From positions 1,116,001 to 1,180,000 of the forward strand of contig CP116227.1 in assembly GCA_038184435.1 (NCBI GenBank): a DNA stretch of 64,000 nucleotides, given 5' to 3'. The position numbers and the translations under genes are program-made. Each line of letters opens with the position of its first letter. Within the stretch, counting starts at the first letter, position 1. This DNA is from Nocardioides alkalitolerans (GTDB lineage: Bacteria; Actinomycetota; Actinomycetes; Propionibacteriales; Nocardioidaceae). The notes under the pieces are model-generated. The model worked only from the letters and a program-made list of their open reading frames with translations, was not told the origin of the DNA and made no database searches. Below, in pieces: positions 29,218 through 38,213 of the stretch.

Positions 29218-30450
29218 TCAGCCGGCCGCGGGAGCGATCTCGTTCGGCGTGACGTCGAGCTCCGTGCTCGCGACGACCTCACCGGTGGTGAGGTCGACCG
29301 CGTGGACGCTGTTCGCCGCGGGCTCCGTCACGTAGGCGATGTCACCCGAGACCTGGATGGCCGGGTGCGGGTCCTGCCACCCGACCGGCCCTTCCCACGG
29401 GGCGATGACGTCGTAGGTGTCGGTGAGCTCGCCGGTGGTCGGGTCGATCACGTGGATCGCGCCGTCGGTGGCGAGGACGTAGCCGAGGTCGCCGGGACCG
29501 CGCGCGAGGTCGCGGAAGGTGTACGACGCACCCTCGGGCAGCTCGACGACGTCGAGGGTGCCGGCCGCGGTGTCGATGAGCGTGACGGCGTCGAGGAGGT
29601 AGCCCTCGGCGTCGGGGTCGGTCTTGTAGTCGCCGAGCACGATCGGGCTGGTGTCGGTGGTGAACGCGTTGCCCATGCGGCCGTACGGCTGGTCGGGCGC
29701 GTCGAGCTTGGTGATCTCGCCGTCCCGGTAGACCAGCGCGCCGTCCTCGCAGCCGAAGACGACGGCCTCGCCCTGCGCGGTGCCCTCGCCGTGCACGCCG
29801 GGGCACTCGTCGTTGCGGGCGACGACCTCGCCGTCGGCGTCCCGGGCCTCGATGCCGGTGCGGCCGTCGGCGTTGCCGACGGTGGTCAGGAAGGTGCCGT
29901 CCTCGAGCACGATCGAGACGCCGTGGTGGGCCTCGACGCCGGGGACGGTCTCCGCCTCCGGCAGCTCCCCGGAGGCGACGGCGTCGGCGAGGGCCGCGGT
30001 CTCCACGATCGTCGTGTCGCTCGTGCCGTCGGCGTAGAGCACCGTCTTGTCGGCGTGCCGCACGACGTGGCCCGGGGTGTCGGCCGGGAAGACGAGGTCG
30101 GTGAGGGTCGCGCCCTCCGCGGTGCCGGCGCCCGTGTCGAGCACCTGGAAGCCGTCGGCGACGGTCACCATGACCGTGCGGCCGTCCCCCGACGGGTTGA
30201 GGCGGGTGAACTCCTCGGAGTCGAGCTCGGCGACGGTCTCGAGCGTGGTGCCGTCGAGCACGAGGATGCCGCCCTCGTGGGCGACGGCCAGGCGGGGCCC
30301 GGCGCTCCAGGTGGCCGCGGCCGACGCGGTGGTGCCGTCGTCGGACGGCGTGGCGTCGTCGGAGCCGGACGAGCAGGCGGCGAGCGTCGTCAGCGCCAGC
30401 GCGCTGGCGGCACCGAGGGCGGCCGCTCGGGGTCGGTGGAAGGTGCGCAT
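29218..30450 (-). CDS. aztD: Zinc metallochaperone AztD
   Basis: A 410-residue lipoprotein (lipobox LAAC) folding as a beta-propeller of about eight short repeats. It matches AztD, the extracytoplasmic zinc chaperone that delivers zinc to the solute-binding protein AztC. Likely metal residues are the VEAHHGVSIVL histidines near residue 200 and ECPGVHGEG near 235, the latter with a partner cysteine in VVFGCEDGA. The ATG at 30450 is preferred over one five codons earlier because the basic region and signal helix start there. It is the last gene of the azt operon on the minus strand. Confidence 0.88.
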   Translation of the reverse strand: MRTFHRPRAAALGAASALALTTLAACSSGSDDATPSDDGTTASAAATWSAGPRLAVAHEGGILVLDGTTLETVAELDSEEFTRLNPSGDGRTVMVTVADGFQVLDTGAGTAEGATLTDLVFPADTPGHVVRHADKTVLYADGTSDTTIVETAALADAVASGELPEAETVPGVEAHHGVSIVLEDGTFLTTVGNADGRTGIEARDADGEVVARNDECPGVHGEGTAQGEAVVFGCEDGALVYRDGEITKLDAPDQPYGRMGNAFTTDTSPIVLGDYKTDPDAEGYLLDAVTLIDTAAGTLDVVELPEGASYTFRDLARGPGDLGYVLATDGAIHVIDPTTGELTDTYDVIAPWEGPVGWQDPHPAIQVSGDIAYVTEPAANSVHAVDLTTGEVVASTELDVTPNEIAPAAG

Positions 30451-30490
30451 CGAGTTCCTCTTCATCGGGTGGTGGGGAGTGGACGGGCGC

Positions 30491-31399
30491 TCAGGCGAGC
30501 GCCGCGGCGATGCGCTGCGTGTTGACGCGCATCATCGTCAGGTAGTCGGGGGCGCCGCCGTCCGCGGCGGTCAACGACTCGGTGTAGAGCTCGACGACCT
30601 CGACCCGCACGTCCGCCTCGCTCGCGAGGGCCTGCACGAGCCGGTCGGGGGAGGACGACTCCGCGAAGATCGCCGGCACGCCCGTCTCCTCGACGGCCTC
30701 GACGAGGTCGGACAGGTCGGAGGCGGAGGGCGCCGCCAGCGTGGTCCCGCCCGGGATGACCGCGCCGACGACCTCGAAGTCGAAGCGCTGCGCCAGGTAG
30801 CCGAACACGTGGTGGTTGGTGACCAGGGCACGGCGCTCGGCGGGGATGCCCGCGAACGCGTCCGCCATCTCGGTCTCCACCGCGGCCACGTCGGCCCGGT
30901 ACGCCGCGACGTCGTCCGCGAGGCGGGCGGCGTCGATCCCGTCCACGTCGGCGAGCACGGGCTCGAGGGCGTCGAGCACGTCGAGGACGCGTCCGGGGTC
31001 GGTCCAGAAGTGCGGATCGGGGGTGCCGGAGGCGTCGCCCTCGGCGTACTCCAGCACCTCGACGGCGTCGCCGGCCACGAACGTCGCGACCCCGTCGTCG
31101 GCCGCGGCGTCGAGGTGCTGCTGGAGCCCCTCCTCGAGGCCCAGCCCGTTGGCGACGAGCAGGTCGGCCGAGCGCACCCGGGCGGCCTCCTGGGCGGAGA
31201 TCTCGAAGGAGTGCGGGTCGGCGTCGGGCTTCATCAGGGTCAGCACCTCGGCCTGGTCGCCCACGACGTTCTCGACGACGTCGCCGAGGATGTTGGTGGA
31301 GACGACGATGAGCGGGCCGTCGTCGGAGCCCACGTCGCAGGCGGTCAGCGTGCTCGCCGCGAGGAGGGCGGCGGGGAGCAGGAGGTGGGTACGGCGCAC
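30491..31399 (-). CDS. aztC: Zinc ABC transporter solute-binding lipoprotein AztC
   Basis: A 302-residue cluster A-I binding protein (ZnuA/AztC type). The lipobox is LTAC. Zinc ligands of the family are visible: DADPHSF near residue 62, DPHFW near 126, TNHHVFGYL near 195 and a late acidic ligand in IFAESSSPD. The very long His/Asp-rich loop of ZnuA is absent, as expected for AztC, which receives zinc from AztD instead. It begins one base after the stop of the AztD-like paralog and ends 40 bases before aztD. Confidence 0.92.
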   Translation of the reverse strand: MRRTHLLLPAALLAASTLTACDVGSDDGPLIVVSTNILGDVVENVVGDQAEVLTLMKPDADPHSFEISAQEAARVRSADLLVANGLGLEEGLQQHLDAAADDGVATFVAGDAVEVLEYAEGDASGTPDPHFWTDPGRVLDVLDALEPVLADVDGIDAARLADDVAAYRADVAAVETEMADAFAGIPAERRALVTNHHVFGYLAQRFDFEVVGAVIPGGTTLAAPSASDLSDLVEAVEETGVPAIFAESSSPDRLVQALASEADVRVEVVELYTESLTAADGGAPDYLTMMRVNTQRIAAALA

Positions 31400-31400
31400 G

Positions 31401-32681
31401 TCAGCGTCCTGTCTCGGCGGTGAAGAGGGGCTCGGTGTCGGTCGTGAAGGACCGCGCGACGCGGGCGCCGTCGGCGACGTCGATCTCGTGGAGCTGCCGC
31501 TCGACGGGCCCGGAGAGGTAGGTGCGCTGCTGGTCGGTGGTGAGCGCCGGGGACCGTCCGGCGGCGAGCGAGGCGGCCACCAGCGGCTCGGTCTCGGCGA
31601 GCACCGACCCGTCGGCCCCGTCGAGCACGAGCACCCGGCCGTCGGTCGTGAGGGCCACGACGTGCTCGTCCTCGTCGTCGACCGCGCTCACCTGCGCCAG
31701 GGGTGCCGGGGCGGGCAGCAGCGTCCAGGAGCGCTGGCGGGTGTCGAGCAGCCACACCCCGTCGGCGCCCGCGGGCCCGGCGAGCGCGGCGACCGTGGGC
31801 CGTCCCTCGCGGTTGGCGAACGAGGTGGCCGGGGCCGCCGTCGTACCCGCCGGGTAGGGGATGCGCTCGACCGTCAGCTCGTCGTCGACGACGGTGGCGA
31901 GGAGCGCCCCGTCGGCGCAGCCGACGACCGCGCCGACGCGCGTGGTGAGCGTGCCGGACGCGTCGGGGCACGGCTCCTCGAGACCGGTGGGCTCGCCGTC
32001 GGCGGTGTAGCCGCGCAGCGACCCGGCCGCCCCGGCCGACCCGGCCGCCCCGGCCGCCCCGGCCGCACCGGCTCCGCCGGGCGCCGTCACCAGCGCGAAC
32101 GACCCGACCGGCACGACCATCCCGTCGTGCGGTTCGGTCTCCAGCCGGAACCGCTCGACGAGGTCGCCCTTCGAGAGCGCCTCGGTGTCGAGGAGGACCG
32201 CCTCGCCCGCGTCGGCGAAGTAGAGGCCCGTCCCCGAGGTCGTCGAGGAGTTCGTGGTGGCGACGGTCGCCGGGCCGTCGCCCTCCACCGTGCCGACCAG
32301 GCGCGGCTCGGCGCGGTAGTAGTGGAAGTGGTCGACGTGGTCCCAGGTCCACCGTCCGCTGTCGACGACCTCGACGCCCGCGTCGGTCTGCACGAAGAGG
32401 TAGCGGCCGTCGGTGGTCATGGCGCTCGGTGCGCCGACGGTGCCGATCTCGGTCGTGCTCTCGTCGAGCAGGTCGAGGTGCGTCACGGTGCCGGACGGGT
32501 CGACCGTCGTGAGGCCGAGCGGCGGTTCGGACACCTCGGCGGCGCCCGCGACGGCGCCGTGACCGGAGCCGCCGGGCGGGGCGACGTCGGCGTCGGAGCC
32601 GGCGGTGTCGTCGGCTGCGCAGCCGGCCGCGGTCAACGTCAGGGCGACGCCGAGGGCGAGGCGGTGGAGGGGGAGGGGCAC
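31401..32681 (-). CDS. AztD-like beta-propeller lipoprotein paralog
   Basis: A 426-residue lipoprotein (lipobox AAGC) between the permease and aztC. Its order of motifs parallels AztD: EPHDGMVVPVGSFALV aligns with the AztD region AHHGVSIVLEDGTFL, and CPDASG...VVGCADGALL with CPGVHG...VFGCEDGALV. The paired His becomes His-Asp and the His of the second motif is lost. It has instead a unique HVDHFHYYR stretch near residue 115. A low-complexity Gly/Ala run encoded by 9-base repeats (about 32022-32068) interrupts the middle. I infer a paralog of AztD with a changed metal site; the true role is unknown. GAGAGGA precedes the GTG. Confidence 0.65.
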   Translation of the reverse strand: MPLPLHRLALGVALTLTAAGCAADDTAGSDADVAPPGGSGHGAVAGAAEVSEPPLGLTTVDPSGTVTHLDLLDESTTEIGTVGAPSAMTTDGRYLFVQTDAGVEVVDSGRWTWDHVDHFHYYRAEPRLVGTVEGDGPATVATTNSSTTSGTGLYFADAGEAVLLDTEALSKGDLVERFRLETEPHDGMVVPVGSFALVTAPGGAGAAGAAGAAGSAGAAGSLRGYTADGEPTGLEEPCPDASGTLTTRVGAVVGCADGALLATVVDDELTVERIPYPAGTTAAPATSFANREGRPTVAALAGPAGADGVWLLDTRQRSWTLLPAPAPLAQVSAVDDEDEHVVALTTDGRVLVLDGADGSVLAETEPLVAASLAAGRSPALTTDQQRTYLSGPVERQLHEIDVADGARVARSFTTDTEPLFTAETGR

Positions 32682-32713
32682 GGGTTCCTCTCGTGGGACG
32701 GGAGCGGGACGGG

Positions 32714-33601
32714 TCAGGCGGGCGTGGGCGCGCGGGGCGTCTCGGTGCCAGGTGCCCGGGCGGGTGAGGCGCGCAGGGCGTCGACCCCGCGGCGTACCAG
32801 CCACGACACGCAGGCGATCGCGATGGCGGAGGCGGCGACGGAGGCGCCGGCGGCGGTGGCCGCGTGCCACGACACGAGGAGGCCCGTCGCGACGGCCACG
32901 GTCCCGAGCGCGGCGGCGAGCGCCATGCGGGTGGGGATGCGGACCGTCCAGTGGCCGGCGGCGACCGCGGGTGCGAGGAGCAGTCCGACGACGAGCAGGG
33001 AGCCGACGGCCTGGTACGACGCGACCACCGCCAGCGTCACGAGACCGACGAGCGCCGCCTGGGCGATCCGGGGGCGGAGCCCCAGCACCGCGGCGATCCG
33101 CGGGTCGATCGCGAGCGCCACGAGCGAGCGGTGGGCGAGCGTCGCGACCGTGACGCCGACGGCGGCCGCGCCGGCGAGCAGCACGACGTCGAGGGGCGCG
33201 ATCGCGAGGATGTCGCCGAAGAGGATCGCGGTCGCGTCGGTGGCGAAGCTCCCCGCGTGGGAGATGACGATGACGCCGAGGGCGAGCATGGCGACGAAGA
33301 GCAGCCCGATGCTGGTGTCGTAGGACAGCGAGCCCCGGCGCTGCACCGCCCCGATGGCCAGGCTCATCACCACGGCGCTGAGGGCACCGCCGACGAGTGC
33401 CGGGGCGCCCAGCACCGTCGCGAGGGCGACGCCGGGCAGCATGCCGTGGGCCAGCGCCTCACCGAGGAAGGCCATGCCGCGCACGACCACCCAGGTGCCG
33501 ACGACCCCGCACAGCACGGCGACGAGCGCACCGCCGACGAGGGCGCGCTGGAGGAACGCGAGCGAGAACGGCTCGAGGAGCGCGTCGGCGAGGAAGGTCA
33601 C
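32714..33601 (-). CDS. aztB: Zinc ABC transporter permease AztB
   Basis: A 295-residue ABC-3 family permease with 8-9 transmembrane helices. FLQRALVGGALVAVLCGVVG begins helix 1 and FLGEALAHGMLPGVAL is the family's characteristic segment including the coupling region. DPRIAAVLGLRPR forms a further conserved cytoplasmic loop. Start GTG at 33601 lies 8 bases after a minus-strand TAGGGT at 33610-33615, so the message may be leaderless. First gene of the minus-strand azt operon, divergent from the ATPase gene. Confidence 0.92.
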   Translation of the reverse strand: MTFLADALLEPFSLAFLQRALVGGALVAVLCGVVGTWVVVRGMAFLGEALAHGMLPGVALATVLGAPALVGGALSAVVMSLAIGAVQRRGSLSYDTSIGLLFVAMLALGVIVISHAGSFATDATAILFGDILAIAPLDVVLLAGAAAVGVTVATLAHRSLVALAIDPRIAAVLGLRPRIAQAALVGLVTLAVVASYQAVGSLLVVGLLLAPAVAAGHWTVRIPTRMALAAALGTVAVATGLLVSWHAATAAGASVAASAIAIACVSWLVRRGVDALRASPARAPGTETPRAPTPA

Positions 33602-33609
33602 GGGCCGGG

Positions 33610-33651
33610 ACCCTAGCCACAAGTGCGAATGATTATCAAAAGCGGTAGGGT
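33610..33651. promoter_or_regulatory. Zur-like box between two divergent leaderless promoters
   Basis: GAATGATTATCAAAA at 33627-33641 resembles Zur operators of actinobacteria (core AATGATNNTCA). It lies between TAGGGT on the minus strand (33610-33615) serving aztB and TAGGGT on the plus strand (33646-33651) serving aztA. One bound repressor could silence both. Confidence 0.7.
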
Positions 33652-33657
33652 GCGGTC

Positions 33658-34356
33658 GTGCGCTCTTCCCCCACCACCCCCGGTCCCGTCGTCCGGCTCC
33701 GCGACATCCGCGTCGACTTCGGCGACCGGACCGCCCTCCGGGACGTCGTGCTCGACCTGCACGCCGGCGCGGTGACGGTGGTGGCCGGGCCCAACGGAGC
33801 CGGCAAGTCGACGTTGCTCGAGGTCGTCGCGGGCACACGGGTGCCGACGCGCGGGTCGTGCTCGACCACCGGGGCGGCGGCCTTCGTGCCCCAGCGTGCC
33901 GGGGTCTCCGACCTCCTGCCGATCACCGTCCGCGACGTCGTCGCGGTCGGCACCTGGGGGCGGCTCGGGGCGTGGCGACGGGCGGACGCCGCCGCGCGGG
34001 CTGCCGTGGACGCGGCGCTGCGCCGGCTGGAGATCCGGGACCTGCAGCGGCGCCCGTACGCCGCGTTGTCCGGCGGTCAGCGCCAACGGGCCCTGCTGGC
34101 CCAGGGCATCGTGGCCCGCGCCGACCTGCTCCTCCTCGACGAGCCCACCACGGGTCTGGACGCCGCGAGCGGCGCCCGCATCCGGGCGGTGATGGCCGAG
34201 GAGGCGGCACGGGGGGCCGCGGTCGTGTGCGTCTCCCACGACCCCGCGGTCGTGGGCGCGGCGGACCGTGTCGTCACGCTGGCGGACGGCGCCGTGGTGG
34301 CGGACACCCTGCCCGCCGGGGGCGTGGCCCCAGCGCTACGGGGAGCGGCGCGCTGA
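33658..34356 (+). CDS. aztA: Zinc ABC transporter ATPase AztA
   Basis: A 232-residue ABC ATPase. Walker A is GPNGAGKST near residue 43, Q-loop FVPQRAG near 79, signature LSGGQRQR near 138, Walker B LLLLDEPT near 158, and H-loop VCVSHD near 191. It powers AztB. The GTG at 33658 is 6 bases after TAGGGT, fitting a leaderless mRNA. It is the only azt gene on the plus strand and ends 12 bases before a convergent methyltransferase gene. Confidence 0.92.
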   Translation: MRSSPTTPGPVVRLRDIRVDFGDRTALRDVVLDLHAGAVTVVAGPNGAGKSTLLEVVAGTRVPTRGSCSTTGAAAFVPQRAGVSDLLPITVRDVVAVGTWGRLGAWRRADAAARAAVDAALRRLEIRDLQRRPYAALSGGQRQRALLAQGIVARADLLLLDEPTTGLDAASGARIRAVMAEEAARGAAVVCVSHDPAVVGAADRVVTLADGAVVADTLPAGGVAPALRGAAR

Positions 34357-34368
34357 GGCCACGACCGT

Positions 34369-35184
34369 TCAGGCGCGGCTGAGGGGGACCCGCCCCGTCA
34401 CGAGGTGCTGCGGCCGCGACTCGTGGCCGGGGGACACGCCGAAGCGCCGGTCGAGCTCCGCGACCTCGTCGATGCGCTCGGTGCGCACCTCGACGAGGCC
34501 GGCGGCCTCGAAGACCGCGACGAAGGCGTCCACGTCGGCGGAGGTGGCCAGGGGGAGCGCCGCCTCGGCGCCGAGGTCGTAGGTGCGGCCGAAGGCGTCC
34601 GGCCCGTCGGTCGACTCGACGGCGACGCCGCGGTCGATGCCGCCCGGGTACCAGTTCGCGTCCACGCAGGCGACGGTGCCACCGGGCCGCACCAGTGTGC
34701 TCCACGCGCGCACGGCGTCCACGGGGTCACGCAGCGTCCAGAGCAGCCAGCGGCTCGTGACCGCGTCGTACGGCGCGTCGGCGATCCCCTCGGTGTCCCC
34801 GGGGCGGACCGCGTCGCCGCGCACGAACCGCGCGGCGGGCCGGCCGTCGCGGCGTCGCCCCTCGGCGTCGCGCCGGGCCTCGGCGAGCATGCCGTCCGCG
34901 CTGTCGAGCCCGACCACGTCGTGGCCCAGCTCGGCGAGCACGTGCGCGACGTAGCCGGAGCCCGTGCCGACGTCGAGCACCCGCAGCGGCCCCGGCCCCA
35001 GGGCCCCACGCCAGACCCGCGTCCACAGGTCCCGGTCGAGCGCGGCGCGCTCGCCCTCGACCTGACGGCGGTGGTACGCCGGCGCGCGGCTCGTCCAGTA
35101 GTCATCGAGGCGCGCCTGGAGAGCGCCCCCGCCCGGTCCGGCGGTCGGCTCGGTGATCGGCTCGGTCGTGGTGGTCTGGCTCAT
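34369..35184 (-). CDS. Class I SAM-dependent methyltransferase in importer operon
   Basis: A 271-residue Rossmann-fold methyltransferase. SAM motif I is VLDVGTGSGYVAHVL near residue 70, motif II LDSADGM near 93, and a motif IV-like segment YDAVTSRWLLWTL near 141. The last 80 residues are a variable cap that should set substrate. It overlaps the ATPase gene by 4 bases and ends a permease-binding protein-ATPase-methyltransferase operon. It may modify the imported ligand or a metal-binding metabolite; no synthetic partner is present in the window to decide. Confidence 0.85.
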   Translation of the reverse strand: MSQTTTTEPITEPTAGPGGGALQARLDDYWTSRAPAYHRRQVEGERAALDRDLWTRVWRGALGPGPLRVLDVGTGSGYVAHVLAELGHDVVGLDSADGMLAEARRDAEGRRRDGRPAARFVRGDAVRPGDTEGIADAPYDAVTSRWLLWTLRDPVDAVRAWSTLVRPGGTVACVDANWYPGGIDRGVAVESTDGPDAFGRTYDLGAEAALPLATSADVDAFVAVFEAAGLVEVRTERIDEVAELDRRFGVSPGHESRPQHLVTGRVPLSRA

Positions 35185-35966
35185 GCGGACTTCCTCACGT
35201 CGATCGCGGTGGGGGCCTTGCGGAACAGCAGGTGGAGCTCGCCGTCGAGGTCGACCCGACGCACCTCGACCTCGTAGACCGGCTCGAGGACGGCGGGGAC
35301 CAGCACCTCGTCGGGGGTGCCCTGGGCGACCACGCGACCGGCCTCGAGCAGGACCACGTGGTCGCAGTAGCGCGCCGCGAGGTTGAGGTCGTGGAGCACG
35401 ACCACCACGCTGGCCGGCAGGGTCGCGACGAGGTCGAGCACCTCGTGCTGGTAGCGGATGTCGAGGTGGTTGGTGGGCTCGTCCAGCAGCAGGTGCTCCG
35501 CCTCCTGGGTGAGCGCCCGGGCGATCAGCACGCGCTGCTTCTCGCCGCCCGACAGCCCGGCGTAGTCCCGCGTCGCGAGGTGCAGCGCCCCGACCCGGCG
35601 GAGGGCGGCCGTGGCGACGGCGCGGTCGTGCGCCGACGGGCGGGACGAGAGTCGCTGGTGGGGCAGCCGGCCGAGCAGCACGAGGTCCGCGACGCGCATC
35701 GGCAGGTCGCCGCTGTGCTCCTGCACGACCACGGCCACCTGGCGGGCGAGCGCCGAGCGGGAGACCTGTCCGACCTCGGTCCCGTCGAGCTCCACGTGCC
35801 CGGCGGTGGGCTGGAGCGCGCCGTACAGGGTGCGGAGCAGCGTGGTCTTGCCGCTGCCGTTGGGTCCGACGAGCCCCACGGTCGCGCCCGTCGGCACGCG
35901 CAGGTCGACCCCGTCCACGACGACGACGTCGCCGTAGCGGTGCGCGACACCGCTGGCCTCGATCAC
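35181..35966 (-). CDS. FecE/BtuD-type ABC ATPase
   Basis: A 261-residue ATPase of the metal-chelate/vitamin B12 importer class. Walker A GPNGSGKTT near residue 34, Q-loop VVVQEHSG near 81, signature LSGGEKQR near 136, Walker B HLLLDEPTNHLD near 157, H-loop VVLHDLN near 190. Overlaps of 4 bases with the genes on both sides show a single translation-coupled operon. Confidence 0.92.
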   Translation of the reverse strand: MIEASGVAHRYGDVVVVDGVDLRVPTGATVGLVGPNGSGKTTLLRTLYGALQPTAGHVELDGTEVGQVSRSALARQVAVVVQEHSGDLPMRVADLVLLGRLPHQRLSSRPSAHDRAVATAALRRVGALHLATRDYAGLSGGEKQRVLIARALTQEAEHLLLDEPTNHLDIRYQHEVLDLVATLPASVVVVLHDLNLAARYCDHVVLLEAGRVVAQGTPDEVLVPAVLEPVYEVEVRRVDLDGELHLLFRKAPTAIDVRKSA

Positions 35967-36946
35967 CGCGTCTGCTCCAGGAAGTCGACGACCTGCTCCA
36001 GGCCGTCGACGGCCAGCGGCGTCGGCGGCTCGGCGTAGTTGAGGAGGAGGGGGAGCAGGGCGCCGGACCGCACGGCGCGGAGGGCGTCCGCGCCGGCGAG
36101 GGAGGTGAGCGCCTCGGTGACCTCGGCCGCGTCGCCGTCGCTGCGGAGCAGGATGATGACGTCGGGGTCGCGCGCGACGATCTCCTCGGCGCTGACCTCG
36201 AACACGCGGTCGCCGACGTCGCCGAACACGTTCTCCAGGCCGGCGGCCTCGACGAGAGGGGCGGACATCGAGCCGCGGCCGTAGGCGTAGGTCACGCCGC
36301 CGCCGACGGTCGGGTACAGCACCGCCACGGTGCGGTCCTCGTCGGCCGGCACGCGGTCCCGGATGGCGGCGACCCGCTCCTCGAGCTCCGCCACGTAGGC
36401 GTCCGCCTCGTCGGTGCGCTCGAACACCTCGCCGTACAGCCGCACCTGGTCGTAGAGGTCGTCGAACGTCGCATCGCCCTCGAGCGACCCGCAGAACGCC
36501 GGCTCCTCGATGAGGCCGATGTCGTTGGACGCGAGCGTGTCGCGGGTGATCGTCTCCGTCTGGCCCAGCACGAGGTCGGGCGTCTGGGCGACGACCTCCT
36601 CTCGCGAGATCTGCAGGTGGCCGCTGGTGTCGGTGCGGTCCGTCAGCAGCGGGACCTCGTCGATGGCGGCGAGGGTGTCGGCGTCGTAGTACTCCTCGGG
36701 GTAGACCCCCGCCCGGGCGACCACCCGGTCGAGGACCCCCAGCTCGTGCAGCGTCACGGCGGCGGCACTCTTCAGCATCACGACCCGCTCGGGTGCGCCG
36801 TCGAGCTCGACGGTGCCTCCGCAGTTCTCGACGGAGATCGCGGCGTCGTCGCCGTCCTCGCCGCAGGCGACGAGCGGGGCGAGCAGGAGCACCGCCGCGG
36901 CGGTCGTGGCGGTACGGCGGACGGTCGAGCGGGACGGGTTGCTCAC
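35963..36946 (-). CDS. FecB-type solute-binding lipoprotein
   Basis: A 327-residue cluster A-II binding protein with a lipobox ending at VACGED. The mature protein begins with CGGTVELDGAPERVVMLK and has the long backbone helix between two lobes. I choose GTG 36946 because AGGAG lies 6-10 bases upstream; an alternative ATG at 37000 would overlap the permease stop by 4 bases but adds a basic tail before the signal helix. Ligands of this class include siderophores, heme, cobalamin and, by a proposal for some actinobacteria, the deazaflavin F420-0. Binding residues do not settle which. Confidence 0.85.
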   Translation of the reverse strand: MSNPSRSTVRRTATTAAAVLLLAPLVACGEDGDDAAISVENCGGTVELDGAPERVVMLKSAAAVTLHELGVLDRVVARAGVYPEEYYDADTLAAIDEVPLLTDRTDTSGHLQISREEVVAQTPDLVLGQTETITRDTLASNDIGLIEEPAFCGSLEGDATFDDLYDQVRLYGEVFERTDEADAYVAELEERVAAIRDRVPADEDRTVAVLYPTVGGGVTYAYGRGSMSAPLVEAAGLENVFGDVGDRVFEVSAEEIVARDPDVIILLRSDGDAAEVTEALTSLAGADALRAVRSGALLPLLLNYAEPPTPLAVDGLEQVVDFLEQTR

Positions 36947-36996
36947 GGTTCTCCTGGGGCGGCGGTCGGTGGGGTGGAAGCGCGCAGCGGGCCGGC

Positions 36997-38130
36997 TCAC
37001 GAGGGCACCGCCTGGAAGCGACGGACGAGGAACAGCAGGAAGGGGGCGCCGACGAGGGCGGTGATGATGCCGATCGGGATCTCCTGGGGCGCCAGCAGGG
37101 TGCGGGCCAGCACGTCCGCCCAGACGAGCAGGATGGCGCCGAGCAGTGCGGCCACCGGCACGACGGCCCGGTGGGTGCCGCCGACGAGCCGACGGGCGAG
37201 GTGGGGGATGACGAGGCCGACGAAGCCGATGCTGCCGGCCATCGCGACGAGCACGCCCACGAGCAGCGAGACGCCCACGAGGAGGAGGGACCGGAACCGC
37301 TCGGGGTGGATGCCGAGGGTCAGTGCGGTCTCGTCACCGACGACCAGCGCGTCGAGGCGTCGGCCGGTGACCACGAGGACGGCGGCGGTGCCGGCGACCA
37401 CGACGACGACCACGGCCAGCGGGCCGTTCCACCCGGCCAGGCCCAGCGAGCCCAGCAGCCAGAACATGACGGACCGCGCTCCCTCGGCGGAGTCGGAGGC
37501 GAAGATGAGGAAGCTCGTCGCGGCCGACAGGGCGTAGCCGATCGCCACCCCCGCCATCAGCAGCCGGACGGAGGTGATCCGGCCCGCCGAGCGAGCGACG
37601 AGGAAGACGAGGGCCGAGGCGGCGAGGGCCCCGAGGAACGCGCTGCCCTGGAGCGCGTAGTCGCCGAAGGCGGCGCCGGCGCCGAACAGGATCGCGGCCG
37701 CCGCGCCGCAGCTGGCGCCCGAGTTGATGCCCAGCACGTAGGGGTCGGCCAGGATGTTGCGGACCATCGCCTGCAGCACCACGCCCGCCATCGCGAGCCC
37801 GGCGCCGACGGTGGCGCCGAGGATGACCCGGGGCGCGCGGATCTGCCAGACGATCGCGTCGTGGCGGGACTCCCAGGTGACGTCACCGATGCCCGTGAGG
37901 TGGTGCAGCACGATGCGGAACGAGTCCCCGGGGGAGACCGCGACGGGTCCGGCGCCGACGCCGACCACGAGGGTCACGAGGAGCGCGGCCGCCAGTCCGA
38001 GCACCCAGAGGGTCGCGCGCCGACGTTGGGCACCGACGCCGAGGAGGTCGGCGTCGGGGTCGTCGGGGAGTGCGATCGCGTCGGCGGGCGCGTCGGTGGA
38101 CGGGGCGGGGGTGCGGTCGAGGATGCTCAC
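36997..38130 (-). CDS. FecCD-type ABC permease
   Basis: A 377-residue permease with about ten helices after a 45-residue cytoplasmic N-terminus. RAPRVILGATVGAGLAMAG, NILADPYVLGINSGASCGA and GSIGFVGLVIPHLARRLVGG are conserved FecCD signatures, the last being the coupling region to the ATPase. The GTG at 38130 follows GGTGGG. It heads the four-gene operon; upstream bases 38135-38170 include GTTATCGCGAACAAC, a partly symmetrical site that may be an operator. Confidence 0.9.
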   Translation of the reverse strand: MSILDRTPAPSTDAPADAIALPDDPDADLLGVGAQRRRATLWVLGLAAALLVTLVVGVGAGPVAVSPGDSFRIVLHHLTGIGDVTWESRHDAIVWQIRAPRVILGATVGAGLAMAGVVLQAMVRNILADPYVLGINSGASCGAAAAILFGAGAAFGDYALQGSAFLGALAASALVFLVARSAGRITSVRLLMAGVAIGYALSAATSFLIFASDSAEGARSVMFWLLGSLGLAGWNGPLAVVVVVVAGTAAVLVVTGRRLDALVVGDETALTLGIHPERFRSLLLVGVSLLVGVLVAMAGSIGFVGLVIPHLARRLVGGTHRAVVPVAALLGAILLVWADVLARTLLAPQEIPIGIITALVGAPFLLFLVRRFQAVPS

Positions 38131-38213
38131 GACTGCCCACCGTTGGTTATCGCGAACAACATGCAACAAGCCTCGCACACGACGAGGCGCGTGCCCCTAC
38201 CCGGTCCGGCAGG

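Noticed and set aside
36947..37000. Earlier ATG for the FecB-type binding protein that overlaps the permease stop by 4 bases
   Set aside because: It adds a basic tail ahead of the signal peptide, while the GTG at 36946 has an AGGAG at proper distance. Kept as a minor alternative.
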